From assembly GCF_001642805.2 (NCBI RefSeq), contig NZ_CP016948.1:1116001-1180000 (forward strand): 64,000 bases of DNA, in the 5' to 3' direction. Below, in pieces: positions 8,503 to 18,888 of the stretch (its first letter is position 1; each line of letters starts with the position of its first letter). Position numbers and translations under genes: made by a program. The notes under the pieces were generated by a model. It was given only the letters and a program-made list of their open reading frames with translations. It made no database searches and was not told the DNA's origin. Source of the stretch: Serratia surfactantfaciens (GTDB lineage Bacteria > Pseudomonadota > Gammaproteobacteria > Enterobacterales > Enterobacteriaceae).

Positions 8503-8685
8503 ATGGACCACCGTTTACTCGAAATCGTTGCCTGCCCGGTATGCAACGGCAAACTCTATTTCAATAAAGAAAACCAGGAACTGGTGTGCAAAGCGGACGG
8601 GCTGGCTTACCCGCTGCGCGATGGCATTCCGGTGCTGTTGGAAAATGAAGCGCGTGCGCTGTCGCTGGACGAGAAGCACGCATGA
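8503..8685 (+). CDS. ycaR: YcaR, Trm112-like small protein
   Basis: A 60-residue protein of the UPF0434/Trm112 type, beginning [18 protein letters not shown]. The CPVC pair near residues 11-14 suggests a small zinc-ribbon-like fold, and C29 is a possible third cysteine. Its biochemical role in bacteria is not established. The ATG at 8503 is chosen because GGAGG lies just upstream and the protein then matches the 60-residue enteric family. It overlaps kdsB by four bases (ATGA), implying translational coupling with the Kdo-activating enzyme, as in E. coli. Confidence 0.93.
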   Translation: MDHRLLEIVACPVCNGKLYFNKENQELVCKADGLAYPLRDGIPVLLENEARALSLDEKHA

Positions 8686-9431
8686 GTTTTATCGCTATTA
8701 TCCCTGCTCGCTACGCCTCGACCCGTTTGCCGGGCAAACCGCTGGCCGATATTCACGGCAAACCGATGGTGGTGCACGTGATGGAGCGCGCCCGTGAGTC
8801 CGGCGCCAGCCGCGTCATCGTGGCGACCGATCACCCTGAAGTCGCCAAAGCGGTGGAAGCCGCCGGCGGTGAAGTGTGCATGACCAGTCCGGATCATCAT
8901 TCCGGCACCGAGCGTTTGGCGGAAGTGATCGCGCATTACGGCTTTGCCGACGACCAGATCATTGTCAACGTGCAGGGCGATGAGCCGCTGATCCCGCCGG
9001 TGATCGTGCGGCAGGTGGCGGAGAACCTGGCGGGCAGCCAGGCCGGCATGGCGACGCTGGCGGTGCCGATCGACAGCGCCGAAGAAGCTTTCAATCCTAA
9101 TGCGGTGAAGGTCGTGATGGATGCGCAGGGTTATGCGCTCTACTTTTCGCGCGCCACCATTCCGTGGGATCGCGAGCGTTTCGCCGCGTCGAAAGAGAGC
9201 ATCGGCGACAGCCTGTTGCGTCACATCGGTATCTACGCTTACCGCGCCGGCTTCGTGCGCCGCTATGTCAGCTGGGCGCCAAGTCAGCTGGAACAGATCG
9301 AGCTGTTGGAACAGCTGCGCGTACTGTGGTACGGTGAAAAAATCCACGTGGCGGTCGCGAAAGCGATCCCGAGCGTGGGGGTCGATACGCCGGAAGATCT
9401 CCAGCGCGTGCGCGACAGCATTCAACCCTGA
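8682..9431 (+). CDS. kdsB: 3-deoxy-manno-octulosonate cytidylyltransferase KdsB
   Basis: Activates Kdo to CMP-Kdo with CTP in the cytoplasm, which is needed before Kdo is added to lipid A. It has 249 residues, normal size. The N-terminal nucleotide-binding motif is [19 protein letters not shown], followed by [25 protein letters not shown] and a C-terminal [12 protein letters not shown]. All are typical of KdsB. The start overlaps the ycaR stop. Together with msbA and lpxK nearby it makes this end of the window an LPS-synthesis neighbourhood. Confidence 0.98.
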   Translation: MSFIAIIPARYASTRLPGKPLADIHGKPMVVHVMERARESGASRVIVATDHPEVAKAVEAAGGEVCMTSPDHHSGTERLAEVIAHYGFADDQIIVNVQGDEPLIPPVIVRQVAENLAGSQAGMATLAVPIDSAEEAFNPNAVKVVMDAQGYALYFSRATIPWDRERFAASKESIGDSLLRHIGIYAYRAGFVRRYVSWAPSQLEQIELLEQLRVLWYGEKIHVAVAKAIPSVGVDTPEDLQRVRDSIQP

Positions 9432-9440
9432 GCCTGAGTT

Positions 9441-9468
9441 CGTCGGCGCGCTGCGCAACGCGCCGACG
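9441..9468. repeat. GC-rich inverted repeat after kdsB
   Basis: Arms CGTCGGCGCG and CGCGCCGACG (10 bp, perfect) flank CTGCGCAA, 9 bases after the kdsB stop. There is no following T-run, so it is a strong RNA hairpin and not a standard terminator. Confidence 0.8.
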
Positions 9469-9579
9469 ATGCAATACCCCCTATCTGATCCCCGTTTTGT
9501 TGATCTGCGTTGAAGTATTTTTCCGCTCACCGTTCGATGATGTTACGCATCCCCCTTATTAGCCTGAGGTGAATGCTTT

Positions 9580-10476
9580 ATGGAGCAGTTACGCGCCGAA
9601 CTGAGCATTGTGCTGGGTGAGTCCATCAGCCGGCTGGAACGGGTGAGCGAGCAGCCTTACGCACATATGTATTCCTTGTACGATCGGCAGGGCAACGCCA
9701 TGCCGCTGATGGCGAAAAGCTTTATCTGTCAGGGCATCGCCCAGCAAGAGGCGTACAAGCTGTCGATGCTGGCGCGCGACGGGGATATTCGTCTGCCCAC
9801 GGTGTACGGCGTGGTATGCACCCACCAGGCGCCGTATAAGGAAATTTTGCTGATCGAGCGCCTGCGCGGCGTATCGGTCGAAGCGCCGACACGTTCGCCG
9901 GATCGCTGGAACATGCTGATGGAGCAGATCGTCGATGGGATGTTGGCCTGGCACCGCATCGACAGTCACGGCAGCGTAGGCAGCGTCGATAGTACGCAGG
10001 AGAACGACTGGTTTTGCTGGTATCAGCAGCGGGTCGAAGTGCTGTGGGCGACGGTGGTCAATCTCAATACGCCGCAGTTGACCATGGCGGATCGGCGTTT
10101 GCTGTACCGCACGCGCGAAGCGCTGACCCATTTCTTCGTCGGTTTCGACGATCCCTGCGTGCTGGTGCATGGCAACCTGTCGCTGCGCAGCATGCTGAAA
10201 GATCCCAAAACCGATCAGCTGCTGGCGATGCTGAATCCCGGCGTGGTGCTGTGGGCACCGCGCGAATACGATCTTTTCCGCCTTTGCGAGGCGGGCATGC
10301 CCAGCCAACTGCTGTTCAGCTATCTGCAGCGGGCGCCGGTCGCCGATTCATTCCTGGCGCGACGCTGGCTGTACGTGGTGTGGGAAGCGGTAGGGCGTTT
10401 GATACATACCGGCCAGCTGGAGCGGCGGCCGTTCGACTCTGCGTCGCAACAGCTGCTGCCCTGGCTGGCCGGTTGA
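9580..10476 (+). CDS. ycbJ: YcbJ, phosphotransferase-fold protein of unknown role
   Basis: A 298-residue protein closely matching E. coli YcbJ, of the aminoglycoside-phosphotransferase/protein-kinase-like fold. An N-terminal lobe (residues 1-105) includes LLIERLRGVSVEAP at the expected hinge. The C-terminal lobe has LVHGNLSLRSML where active enzymes carry HGDLxxxN, and no clear DxD/DFG-like aspartate follows (the corresponding stretch is LAMLNPGVV). It may therefore be a pseudo-enzyme; E. coli YcbJ, as I recall it, has the same change. Function is not known. It converges on elyC with only 7 bp between the stops. Confidence 0.9.
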   Translation: MEQLRAELSIVLGESISRLERVSEQPYAHMYSLYDRQGNAMPLMAKSFICQGIAQQEAYKLSMLARDGDIRLPTVYGVVCTHQAPYKEILLIERLRGVSVEAPTRSPDRWNMLMEQIVDGMLAWHRIDSHGSVGSVDSTQENDWFCWYQQRVEVLWATVVNLNTPQLTMADRRLLYRTREALTHFFVGFDDPCVLVHGNLSLRSMLKDPKTDQLLAMLNPGVVLWAPREYDLFRLCEAGMPSQLLFSYLQRAPVADSFLARRWLYVVWEAVGRLIHTGQLERRPFDSASQQLLPWLAG

Positions 10477-10483
10477 ACGGAAC

Positions 10484-11257
10484 TTACTCGGCGCCGGCGT
10501 GATCCGCGCCTTTCAGCCATTGCCACAGGCTGCCCAGCGTTTCATACCAGGCGCGCTCGGTATGGCCGAGGAACATCGACGACGGCGTGGCGCGATCCCA
10601 GATATTCAGCGGCGAGTTGATCGCCAACTGGTTGGCCGGCGCCGGGATCGGGTGCAGGCCTTTCGCCTCGAAGAAGCGCATGGCGCGCGGCAGATGGTTG
10701 GCGGAGGTCACCAGAATGAACGGTTGCTCGCCGACCAACTTGGCGACCTGAGCGGCTTCTTCCTCGGTATCGCGCGGTTCCCTCAGGATCACCATATCGC
10801 TGCGCGGCACGCCCAGGCTTTCGGCCACCAGCGCCGCCGTGGCGGCGTTGCTTTGCATGCTTCCGGCGGATGCGCCGGTAAACACCATTCTGGCGCCGGG
10901 ATGCGCAAGGTAAAGCCGCACGCCTTCCGTCACGCGCGGCAGGCTGTTGCCGAGCAAATTCGAGCTGGGCGCCCAATCGGGATTGTAGGTATAGCCCCCG
11001 CCCAACACCACGATGTAACTGACCGGATCGTTGCCGCGATAAGTCTGGTATTGGGCTTCGATCGGCCGCAGCAGCCGGTCGGCCACCGGCTGCAGGCTGA
11101 AAAGCAGTAAAAACAGCCAGCTCAGCGTAAAAATCGTCTTACCGCTTTTTTGCCAGCGGGTGAACCACAGCAGCAGCAGCGCCAGCCCCATCAGCAACAT
11201 CAACAGCGGCAGCGGCATCAGCATGGCGCCAAAGAACTTTTTCAGGTTGAACAGCAT
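10484..11257 (-). CDS. elyC: Envelope biogenesis factor ElyC (DUF218)
   Basis: A 257-residue inner-membrane protein. Two N-terminal hydrophobic segments (about 10-31 and 42-58) precede a DUF218 domain with YIVVLGGGYTYNPD, VRLYLAHP, VFTGASAG and VTSANHLPRAMRFFE. ElyC influences undecaprenyl-phosphate use and peptidoglycan assembly at low temperature in E. coli. It is transcribed divergently from cmoM. No signal peptide cleavage site is evident, consistent with membrane anchoring. Confidence 0.94.
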   Translation of the reverse strand: MLFNLKKFFGAMLMPLPLLMLLMGLALLLLWFTRWQKSGKTIFTLSWLFLLLFSLQPVADRLLRPIEAQYQTYRGNDPVSYIVVLGGGYTYNPDWAPSSNLLGNSLPRVTEGVRLYLAHPGARMVFTGASAGSMQSNAATAALVAESLGVPRSDMVILREPRDTEEEAAQVAKLVGEQPFILVTSANHLPRAMRFFEAKGLHPIPAPANQLAINSPLNIWDRATPSSMFLGHTERAWYETLGSLWQWLKGADHAGAE

Positions 11258-11409
11258 CGAAAATCAGATCCTTTTGGGTGAAAAAGCGGCATCCAGGCAT
11301 AAACAGGCCGCAAGAAGATACATTCTAAGCCAGTCTGTGCCAAAATAGCAGGTTTGAATGGGCGTGCGCTTTGCCGCCGACAAGAATGAGATCAGCGGAG
11401 CCGTTGTCC

Positions 11410-12195
11410 ATGCAGGATCGCAATTTTGACGATATTGCTGAAAAATTTGCGCGTAATATTTACGGCACCACCAAAGGAAAAATCCGCCAGGCGGTGGTTT
11501 GGCAGGATCTGACCGGGTTGCTGGCGCAGTTGCCGCAGCGGCCGCTGCGTATCCTCGACGCCGGGGGCGGTGAAGGCCATATGGCCTGCCAACTGGCAGA
11601 ATTAGGACATCAGGTGTTGTTGTGCGATCTTTCTGGTGAGATGATCCAGCGCGCTGCGCAGCTGGCGGAGCAGAAAGGTGTGAGCCAGAACATGCAATTC
11701 GTACAAAGTTCTGCGCAGGATATTGCTCAACATTTGGAACAGCCGGTTGATCTGATATTGTTTCATGCAGTGCTTGAATGGATCGCCGAACCCGAAGCGG
11801 CGCTGGAGGCGTTGTATGACTGCTTGACGCCGGGGGGCGCGCTGTCGCTGATGTTCTTCAACGCCAACGGCCTCTTGATGCGCAACGTGGTGTTGGGTAA
11901 CTTCCAACTGGTGGATCCCGAGGTCAGGCGGCGCCGCAAGCGTTCGCTGTCGCCGCAATATCCGCACGATCCGCTATTGGTCTACGGCTGGCTGGAACAG
12001 CTGGGCATGCGCATCAGCGGCAAAACCGGCGTGCGGGTGTTCCACGACTATCTGCAGAGCAGACAGCTGCAAACACAAAAATTTGAAGAGTTACTGGCGC
12101 TTGAACAGCACTATTGCCGGCAGGAGCCGTACGTGAGTTTGGGGCGCTATATTCACGTCATGGCGCATAAACCAAACCTGAAGGACGAACTATGA
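11410..12195 (+). CDS. cmoM: tRNA 5-carboxymethoxyuridine methyltransferase CmoM
   Basis: SAM-dependent methyltransferase that esterifies cmo5U to mcmo5U at tRNA wobble position 34. It has 261 residues from the ATG at 11410. I prefer this start to an in-frame one 39 bases upstream because [21 protein letters not shown] is exactly how the E. coli protein begins. The SAM-binding motif [11 protein letters not shown] lies at about 49-59, and [10 protein letters not shown] follows. The stop overlaps the mukF start by four bases (ATGA), making cmoM the first gene of the muk operon, as in E. coli (old name smtA). Confidence 0.96.
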   Translation: MQDRNFDDIAEKFARNIYGTTKGKIRQAVVWQDLTGLLAQLPQRPLRILDAGGGEGHMACQLAELGHQVLLCDLSGEMIQRAAQLAEQKGVSQNMQFVQSSAQDIAQHLEQPVDLILFHAVLEWIAEPEAALEALYDCLTPGGALSLMFFNANGLLMRNVVLGNFQLVDPEVRRRRKRSLSPQYPHDPLLVYGWLEQLGMRISGKTGVRVFHDYLQSRQLQTQKFEELLALEQHYCRQEPYVSLGRYIHVMAHKPNLKDEL

Positions 12196-13514
12196 GTGAA
12201 TTTTCCCAGACAGTACCCGAACTGGTCGCCTGGGCACGGAAAAATGATTTCTCTATTTCGCTCCCTACGGAGCGTCTCGCATTTCTGCTCGCCATCGCCA
12301 CCCTGAATGGCGAACGGCTGGACGGCGAGATGAGCGAAGGTGAGCTGGTTGATGCATTTCGCCATGTCAGCAAAGGTTTTGAACAGACGCATGAAACGGT
12401 GGCGATGCGCGCCAACAATGCGATCAACGACATGGTGCGCCAGCGCCTGTTGAACCGCTTTACCAGCGAACTGGCAGACGGTAATGCGATTTACCGCCTG
12501 ACGCCGTTGGGTATCGGCATTACCGATTACTATATTCGCCAACGCGAATTCTCCACGCTGCGCCTGTCGATGCAGCTGTCGATCGTGGCGCAGGAACTGA
12601 AGCGCGCCGCCGACGCCGCCGACGAAGGCGGCGACGATTTCCATTGGCACCGCAACGTGTTCGCGCCGTTGAAATATTCGGTGGCGGAAATCTTCGACAG
12701 CATCGACATGACGCAACGCGTGATGGATGAACAGCAGCAGAGTGTGAAAAACGACATCGCGGCGCTGCTGAGCAAAGACTGGCGGGCGGCGATCTCCAGC
12801 TGTGAAATGCTGTTGTCGGAAACCTCAGGCACCCTGCGCGAGCTGCAGGATACGCTGGATGCGGCGGGCGATAAGCTGCAGGCCAACCTGCTGCGCATCC
12901 AGGACGCAACCCTCGGCAACGTGGAGCTGGGCTTCGTCGACAAGCTGGTGTTCGATCTGCAGAGCAAGCTGGATCGCATCATCAGCTGGGGCCAGCAGGC
13001 GATCGACCTGTGGATCGGCTACGATCGTCACGTGCACAAATTTATCCGTACCGCTATCGATATGGATAAAAACCGCGTGTTCGCCCAACGCCTGCGCCAG
13101 TCGGTGCAAACCTATTTCGACCACCCGTGGGCGCTGACCCATGCCAATGCCGATCGTCTGCTGGACATGCGCGACGAAGAACTGGCGCTGCGCAGCGAGG
13201 AAGTGACCGGGGAACTGCCGCCGGATCTGGAGTTCGAAGAGTTCAGCGAAATTCGCGAACAGCTGGCGGCGATGATCGAAGAAGCGCTGAAGGTGTACCA
13301 GGAACAGCAGATGCCGCTCAACCTTGCAGCGGTGATGCGCGATTACCTGGCGCAATATCCGCGTGCGCGTCATTTCGACGTGGCACGTTTAGTGGTCGAC
13401 CAGGCAGTGCGCCTCGGTGTGGCTGAAGCAGATTTCTCAGGGTTGCCGGCGGAATGGCAGGCAATCAATGATTACGGAGCCAAGGTCCAGGCCCATGTCA
13501 TCGACAAATATTGA
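12192..13514 (+). CDS. mukF: Condensin kleisin subunit MukF
   Basis: Kleisin of the MukBEF condensin, which compacts and helps segregate the chromosome. It has 440 residues, as in E. coli. An N-terminal winged-helix dimerisation domain (about 1-120) leads into a helical region and a C-terminal winged helix that contacts the MukB head. The start overlaps cmoM and the end overlaps mukE by 20 bp, so subunit synthesis is tightly coupled. It recruits MukE dimers and links two MukB heads. Confidence 0.97.
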   Translation: MSEFSQTVPELVAWARKNDFSISLPTERLAFLLAIATLNGERLDGEMSEGELVDAFRHVSKGFEQTHETVAMRANNAINDMVRQRLLNRFTSELADGNAIYRLTPLGIGITDYYIRQREFSTLRLSMQLSIVAQELKRAADAADEGGDDFHWHRNVFAPLKYSVAEIFDSIDMTQRVMDEQQQSVKNDIAALLSKDWRAAISSCEMLLSETSGTLRELQDTLDAAGDKLQANLLRIQDATLGNVELGFVDKLVFDLQSKLDRIISWGQQAIDLWIGYDRHVHKFIRTAIDMDKNRVFAQRLRQSVQTYFDHPWALTHANADRLLDMRDEELALRSEEVTGELPPDLEFEEFSEIREQLAAMIEEALKVYQEQQMPLNLAAVMRDYLAQYPRARHFDVARLVVDQAVRLGVAEADFSGLPAEWQAINDYGAKVQAHVIDKY

Positions 13515-14223
13515 ACAAGTAATGCCAGTCAAACTGGCCAAGGCGCTGTCCAACTCGCTGTTCCCGGCGCTGGACAGCCAACTGCGCGCGGGTCGTCACA
13601 TCGGTATCGATGAGCTGGACAACCACGCCTTTTTAATGGATTTCCAGGATGAGCTGGAAGAGTTTTACAACCGTTACAGCGTCGAGCTGATTCGGGCTCC
13701 GGAAGGCTTCTTCTATTTGCGCCCGCGCTCCACCACGCTGATCCCGCGTTCGGTGCTGTCCGAGCTGGATATGATGGTCGGCAAGATCTTGTGCTACCTG
13801 TATCTCAGCCCCGAGCGCCTGGCGCATGAAGGTATCTTCAGCCATCAGGAGCTGTACGACGAGCTGCTGAGCCTGGCCGATGAGAACAAACTGTTGAAGT
13901 TCGTCAACCAGCGTTCCACCGGTTCGGATCTCGATCGGCAGAAGCTGCACGAAAAGGTGCGCACCTCGCTGAACCGCCTGCGCCGTCTCGGCATGGTCTA
14001 TTTCATGGGCAATGACAGCAGCAAGTTCCGCATTACCGAGGCGGTGTTCCGCTTTGGCGCCGACGTGCGCAGCGGCGACGATCCGCGTGAAGCACAGCTG
14101 CGCATGATTCGCGACGGCGAGGCGATGCCGGTTGAAACCAGCCTGTTGCTGAACGATGAGAATGACGCTGAGGATCAGCAGGTTGATAACGCTCCTGACG
14201 GTGCAGAGGATGAACAGGAATGA
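13495..14223 (+). CDS. mukE: Condensin subunit MukE
   Basis: A 242-residue winged-helix (KITE) subunit of MukBEF that binds the MukF linker and regulates DNA loading. The ATG at 13495 inside the end of mukF is chosen over an upstream in-frame start because [15 protein letters not shown] is the E. coli N-terminus. The middle, including [18 protein letters not shown] and [18 protein letters not shown], is nearly identical to E. coli. The C-terminal tail is acidic and variable. It overlaps mukB by four bases (ATGA). Confidence 0.97.
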   Translation: MSSTNIEQVMPVKLAKALSNSLFPALDSQLRAGRHIGIDELDNHAFLMDFQDELEEFYNRYSVELIRAPEGFFYLRPRSTTLIPRSVLSELDMMVGKILCYLYLSPERLAHEGIFSHQELYDELLSLADENKLLKFVNQRSTGSDLDRQKLHEKVRTSLNRLRRLGMVYFMGNDSSKFRITEAVFRFGADVRSGDDPREAQLRMIRDGEAMPVETSLLLNDENDAEDQQVDNAPDGAEDEQE

Positions 14224-17200
14224 TTGAACGCGGTAAATTTCGCTCGCTGACGCTGGTTAACTGGAACGGCTTCTTCGCCCGCACCTTTGATCTCGATGAG
14301 TTGGTGACCACGCTGTCCGGCGGTAACGGGGCGGGGAAATCCACCACCATGGCGGCTTTCGTCACCGCATTGATTCCCGATCTGACGTTGCTGCACTTCC
14401 GTAACACCACCGAAGCGGGCGCCACCAGCGGTTCGCGTGACAAAGGCCTGCACGGCAAGCTGCGCGCCGGCGTGTGTTACTCCACCCTCGATGTCGTCAA
14501 CTCGCGCCACCAGCGCGTGGTGGTTGGCGTGCGTCTGCAGCAGGTGGCGGGGCGCGATCGCAAGGTCGATATCAAGCCTTTCACCATCCAGGGCCTGCCG
14601 ACTGCAGTACAGCCGACCGAGCTGCTGACCCAGACGGTGGGTGAACGCCAGGCGCGCGTGCTGTCGCTGCAAGAATTGAAAGAGCGCGTGGAAGAGATGG
14701 AGGGCGTGCAGTTCAAGCAGTTCAACTCCATCACCGATTACCACTCGCTGATGTTCGATCTGGGCGTGATCCCGAAACGCCTGCGTTCGTCCGCCGATCG
14801 CAGCAAGTTCTACCGACTGATCGAAGCGTCGCTGTATGGCGGTATCTCCAGCGCCATCACCCGCTCGCTGCGCGATTACCTGCTGCCGGAAAACAGCGGC
14901 GTGCGCAAGGCGTTCCAGGACATGGAAGCGGCGTTGCGCGAGAACCGCATGACGCTGGAGGCGATCCGCGTCACCCAGTCGGATCGCGACCTGTTCAAAC
15001 ATTTGATCTCCGAGGCCACCTCTTATGTGGCGGCGGACTATATGCGCCACGCCAACGAACGCCGCATCCATCTGGACGGCGCACTGGCGCTGCGCAGCGA
15101 TCTGTTGGGCAGCCGCAAGCAGCTGGCCGCCGAACAGTATCGCCATGTGGAAATGGCGCGCGAGCTGAGCGAGCAGAGCGGTGCCGAATCCGATTTGGAA
15201 ACCGATTACCAGGCCGCCAGCGACCACCTGAATCTGGTGCAGACGGCGATGCGTCAGCAGGAGAAGATCGAACGCTATGAAGCCGATCTGGAAGAGCTGA
15301 CCTACCGTCTGGAAGAGCAGAACGAAGTGGTGACCGAGGCGAGCGAACAGCAGGCCGAAAACGAAGCGCGTGCCGAAGCGGCCGAGCTGGAAGTGGATGA
15401 GCTGAAGAGCCAGCTGGCCGACTACCAGCAGGCGCTCGACGTGCAGCAGACCCGCGCCATTCAGTATCAGCAGGCGCTGCAGGCGTTGGAGCGCGCGCGC
15501 GCGCTGTGCCAACTGCCGGATCTGACCGCCGACAACGCCGAGCAGTGGCTGGATACCTTCCAGGCCCGCGAGCAGGAAGCGACTGAAGCGCTGCTGATGC
15601 TGGAACAGAAGTTGAGCGTGGCCGACGCCGCGCACGGTCAGTTCGAACAGGCCTATCAGCTGGTGGGTAAAATCGCCGGCCAAGTCAGCCGCAGCGAAGC
15701 CTGGCAGTGCGCGCGCGAATTGCTGCGCGACTGGCCTTCGCAGCAACACCTCGCCGAGCGCGTTCAGCCGCTGCGCCTGCGCCTGAGCGAACTGGAACAG
15801 CGCCTGCGCTCGCAGCAGGACGCCGAGCGCCTGCTGCAAGAGTTTTGCAAGCGCCATGGCCAAGAGTACCAGCCTGACGATCTCGACATGCTGCAGCAGG
15901 AGCTGGAAGAGCGCCTGGAAGCGCTGTCGCAGAACGTCAGCGAAGCCGGCGAACGCCGCATGGAGATGCGCCAGGAGCTGGAGCAGATCCAGCAGCGCAT
16001 CCGTGAGCTGACGGCGCGCGCCCCGGTGTGGCTGGCGGCGCAGGACGCCCTGGGCCAGCTCAGCGATCAGAGCGGAGAGCCGCTGGAAAACAGCCAGCAG
16101 GTGACCGAATACATGCAGCAGCTGCTGGAGCGCGAGCGCGAAACCACCGTCGAGCGCGACGAAGTGGCGGCCCGCAAGCGTGAAGTGGAAGCGCAGATCG
16201 AACGTCTCAGCCAGCCGGGCGGCGCGGAAGATCAGCGCCTGGTCACGTTGGCCGAGCGTTTCGGCGGCGTGCTGCTGTCGGAAATTTACGATGACGTTAC
16301 CATCGACGACGCGCCTTACTTCTCGGCGCTGTACGGCCCTTCGCGCCACGCCATCGTGGTGCCGGATCTGTCGTTGGTGCGCGAGATGCTGGAAGGGCTG
16401 GAAGATTGCCCGGAAGATCTCTACCTGATCGAAGGGGATCCGCAGTCGTTCGATGACAGCGTGTTCGCCGTCGAAGAGCAGGACAAAGCGGTGGTGGTGA
16501 AAATCGCCGATCGCCAGTGGCGTTATTCCCGCTATCCGGAAGTGCCGCTGTTCGGCCGTGCGGCGCGCGAAAACCGCCTGGAAGTGCTGCATGCCGAGCG
16601 TGAAACGCTGGCGGAACGCTACGCCACGCTGTCGTTCGACGTGCAGAAAACCCAGCGTTCGCACCAGGCTTTCAGCCGCTTTATCGGTACCCATCTGGCG
16701 GTGGCGTTCGACGCCGACCCGGAAGCGGAGATCCGCGGCCTGAACGGCCGTCGCGGTGAGATCGAGCGCGCGCTGAACAACCACGAAGCGCAGAACCAGC
16801 AGCAGCGTCAGCAGTACGATCAGGCCAAAGAGGGCATTTCCGCGCTCAACCGCCTGATGCCGCTGGTATCGTTGCTGAACGACGAAACGCTGCAGGATCG
16901 CGTCGACGAAATCCGCGAAGAGCTGGAAGAAGCACAGGACGCCGCGCGTCATATTCAACAGCATGGCGTATCGCTGACCAAGCTGGAGCCGCTACTGTCG
17001 GTGCTGCAAAGCGATCCGCAGCAGCATGAACAGCTGCAACAGGACTACGCGCAGGCGCAAAGCGTGCAGCGTCAGGCTAAACAGCAGGCGTTCGCGTTGA
17101 CTGAAGTGGTGCAGCGTCGTGCGCACTTCAGCTATACCGACTCCGCCGGTATGCAGAATGCCAACAACGATCTCAACGACAAGCTGCGTCAGCGTCTGGA

Positions 17201-18668
17201 GCAGGCGGAAGCCGAACGCGCCCGCGCCCGCGAGCAGCTGCGTCAGTATCAAACCCAGTTCACTCAGTACAGCCAGGTGCTGGCCTCGCTGAAAAGCTCG
17301 TACGAAGCCAAGCGCGACATGCTGAAAGAGCTGAGCCAGGAACTGGTGGACATCGGCGTGCAGGCCGACGCCAACGCCGAAGCGCGCGCGCGCCAGCGTC
17401 GCGACGAACTGCATGCGGCGCTGAGCAACAACCGCGCTCGTCGCAATCAGCTGGAGAAACAGCTAACCTTCTGCGAAGCCGAAATGGATGGCCTGCAGAA
17501 GAAACTGCGCAAGCTGGAACGCGACTATCATCAGCTGCGCGAGCAGGTGGTGACCGCCAAGGCGGGATGGTGCGCGGTGATGCGCCTGGTGAAAGACAAC
17601 GGCGTGGAGCGCCGCCTGCATCGCCGCGAGTTGGCGTATATGGATGGCGACGAACTGCGTTCGATGTCGGATAAGGCGCTCGGTGCGCTGCGTCTGGCGG
17701 TAGCGGACAACGAACACCTGCGCGACGTGCTGCGCCTGTCGGAAGATCCGAAGCGCCCGGAGCGTAAAATTCAGTTCTATATCGCGGTCTACCAGCACCT
17801 GCGCGAGCGTATCCGCCAGGATATCATCCGTACCGACGATCCGGTCGAGGCCATCGAGCAGATGGAGATCGAGCTGGGCCGTCTGACCGAAGAGCTGACC
17901 GCGCGCGAGCAGAAGCTGGCGATCAGTTCGAAAAGCGTGGCCAACATCATCCGCAAAACCATTCAGCGCGAACAGAACCGCATTCGCATGCTGAACCAGG
18001 GGCTGCAGGCCGTTGCCTTCGGCCAGGTGAAGAGCGTGCGCCTGAACGTCAACGTGCGAGAAGCACACGCCACCCTGTTGGACGTGCTCTCCGAACAGCA
18101 GGAACAGCATCAGGATCTGTTCAACAGCAACCGCCTGACCTTCTCTGAAGCGTTGGCCAAGCTGTACCAGCGCCTGAATCCGCAGATCGACATGGGGCAG
18201 CGCACGCCGCAGACCATCGGCGAGGAGTTGCTCGATTACCGCAACTACCTGGAGATGGAGGTGGAGGTATATCGCGGTTCCGACGGCTGGCTGCGTGCGG
18301 AAAGTGGCGCGCTGTCTACCGGTGAAGCCATCGGTACCGGGATGTCAATCCTGGTGATGGTGGTGCAGAGCTGGGAAGAAGAATCCCGTCGTCTGCGCGG
18401 TAAAGACATCTCGCCGTGCCGCCTGCTGTTCCTCGATGAAGCGGCGCGTCTGGATGCCAAATCGATCGCCACGCTGTTCGAGCTGTGCGACCGTCTGGAG
18501 ATGCAGCTTATCATCGCGGCGCCGGAAAACATCAGTCCGGAGAAGGGCACCACCTATAAACTGGTGCGTAAGGTGTTCCAGAACCACGAGCATGTACACG
18601 TGGTGGGGCTGCGCGGTTTCGCCAGCGAGCCGCCGGCGTTGGGCACTGCGCCGGTCGAAACGCCGTAA
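14220..18668 (+). CDS. mukB: Condensin ATPase MukB
   Basis: A 1482-residue SMC-like ATPase (E. coli 1486). The head is split: Walker [11 protein letters not shown] at 34-43, and near the C-terminus the signature [12 protein letters not shown] and Walker [12 protein letters not shown], with the catalytic Glu at about 1407. Long coiled coils rich in Q and E (about 290-650 and 830-1130) flank a hinge near 650-780, which in E. coli binds topoisomerase IV ParC. It is the last gene of cmoM-mukFEB and ends before a strong terminator. MatP, the factor that excludes MukBEF from the Ter region, is encoded at 53162. Confidence 0.98.
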   Translation: MIERGKFRSLTLVNWNGFFARTFDLDELVTTLSGGNGAGKSTTMAAFVTALIPDLTLLHFRNTTEAGATSGSRDKGLHGKLRAGVCYSTLDVVNSRHQRVVVGVRLQQVAGRDRKVDIKPFTIQGLPTAVQPTELLTQTVGERQARVLSLQELKERVEEMEGVQFKQFNSITDYHSLMFDLGVIPKRLRSSADRSKFYRLIEASLYGGISSAITRSLRDYLLPENSGVRKAFQDMEAALRENRMTLEAIRVTQSDRDLFKHLISEATSYVAADYMRHANERRIHLDGALALRSDLLGSRKQLAAEQYRHVEMARELSEQSGAESDLETDYQAASDHLNLVQTAMRQQEKIERYEADLEELTYRLEEQNEVVTEASEQQAENEARAEAAELEVDELKSQLADYQQALDVQQTRAIQYQQALQALERARALCQLPDLTADNAEQWLDTFQAREQEATEALLMLEQKLSVADAAHGQFEQAYQLVGKIAGQVSRSEAWQCARELLRDWPSQQHLAERVQPLRLRLSELEQRLRSQQDAERLLQEFCKRHGQEYQPDDLDMLQQELEERLEALSQNVSEAGERRMEMRQELEQIQQRIRELTARAPVWLAAQDALGQLSDQSGEPLENSQQVTEYMQQLLERERETTVERDEVAARKREVEAQIERLSQPGGAEDQRLVTLAERFGGVLLSEIYDDVTIDDAPYFSALYGPSRHAIVVPDLSLVREMLEGLEDCPEDLYLIEGDPQSFDDSVFAVEEQDKAVVVKIADRQWRYSRYPEVPLFGRAARENRLEVLHAERETLAERYATLSFDVQKTQRSHQAFSRFIGTHLAVAFDADPEAEIRGLNGRRGEIERALNNHEAQNQQQRQQYDQAKEGISALNRLMPLVSLLNDETLQDRVDEIREELEEAQDAARHIQQHGVSLTKLEPLLSVLQSDPQQHEQLQQDYAQAQSVQRQAKQQAFALTEVVQRRAHFSYTDSAGMQNANNDLNDKLRQRLEQAEAERARAREQLRQYQTQFTQYSQVLASLKSSYEAKRDMLKELSQELVDIGVQADANAEARARQRRDELHAALSNNRARRNQLEKQLTFCEAEMDGLQKKLRKLERDYHQLREQVVTAKAGWCAVMRLVKDNGVERRLHRRELAYMDGDELRSMSDKALGALRLAVADNEHLRDVLRLSEDPKRPERKIQFYIAVYQHLRERIRQDIIRTDDPVEAIEQMEIELGRLTEELTAREQKLAISSKSVANIIRKTIQREQNRIRMLNQGLQAVAFGQVKSVRLNVNVREAHATLLDVLSEQQEQHQDLFNSNRLTFSEALAKLYQRLNPQIDMGQRTPQTIGEELLDYRNYLEMEVEVYRGSDGWLRAESGALSTGEAIGTGMSILVMVVQSWEEESRRLRGKDISPCRLLFLDEAARLDAKSIATLFELCDRLEMQLIIAAPENISPEKGTTYKLVRKVFQNHEHVHVVGLRGFASEPPALGTAPVETP

Positions 18669-18693
18669 CGCAAAAAAACGCCCTAAAAATCTG

Positions 18694-18724
18694 AAAATAG
18701 CCGCCGCAGGGTGGCTATTTTTTT
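18694..18724 (+). terminator. Terminator of the cmoM-mukFEB operon
   Basis: Stem AAAATAGCC, loop GCCGCAGGGT, stem GGCTATTTT, then more T residues. It begins 25 bases after the mukB stop. Confidence 0.88.
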
Positions 18725-18758
18725 GTGCGCGTGGATGATAGTCCTGCTTTTTTATCCG

Positions 18759-18787
18759 TTGAAAAGCGGTTAGTTTAATCACATAAA
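18759..18787 (+). promoter_or_regulatory. Candidate ldtD promoter
   Basis: -35 TTGAAA (18759-18764), 17-base spacer, -10-like CATAAA (18782-18787), about 100 bases before the ldtD start. It is a moderate match. No CpxR-type repeat was evident. Confidence 0.4.
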
Positions 18788-18888
18788 CAGTTATTCGACG
18801 CCCGCAGGGCGAAACGGCCTTTCTGTTTGTATACTGAAACTATATGCAGTTTTTGACGTTTTTTTTGTGAGCATACAGGGGGCAAGGG

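Noticed and set aside
14175..16964. Long leftward ORF of 929 codons opposite mukB
   Set aside because: It is the antisense shadow of the mukB coiled coil, low-complexity in Q/L/R, with no recognisable domain; codon pattern follows the mukB frame.
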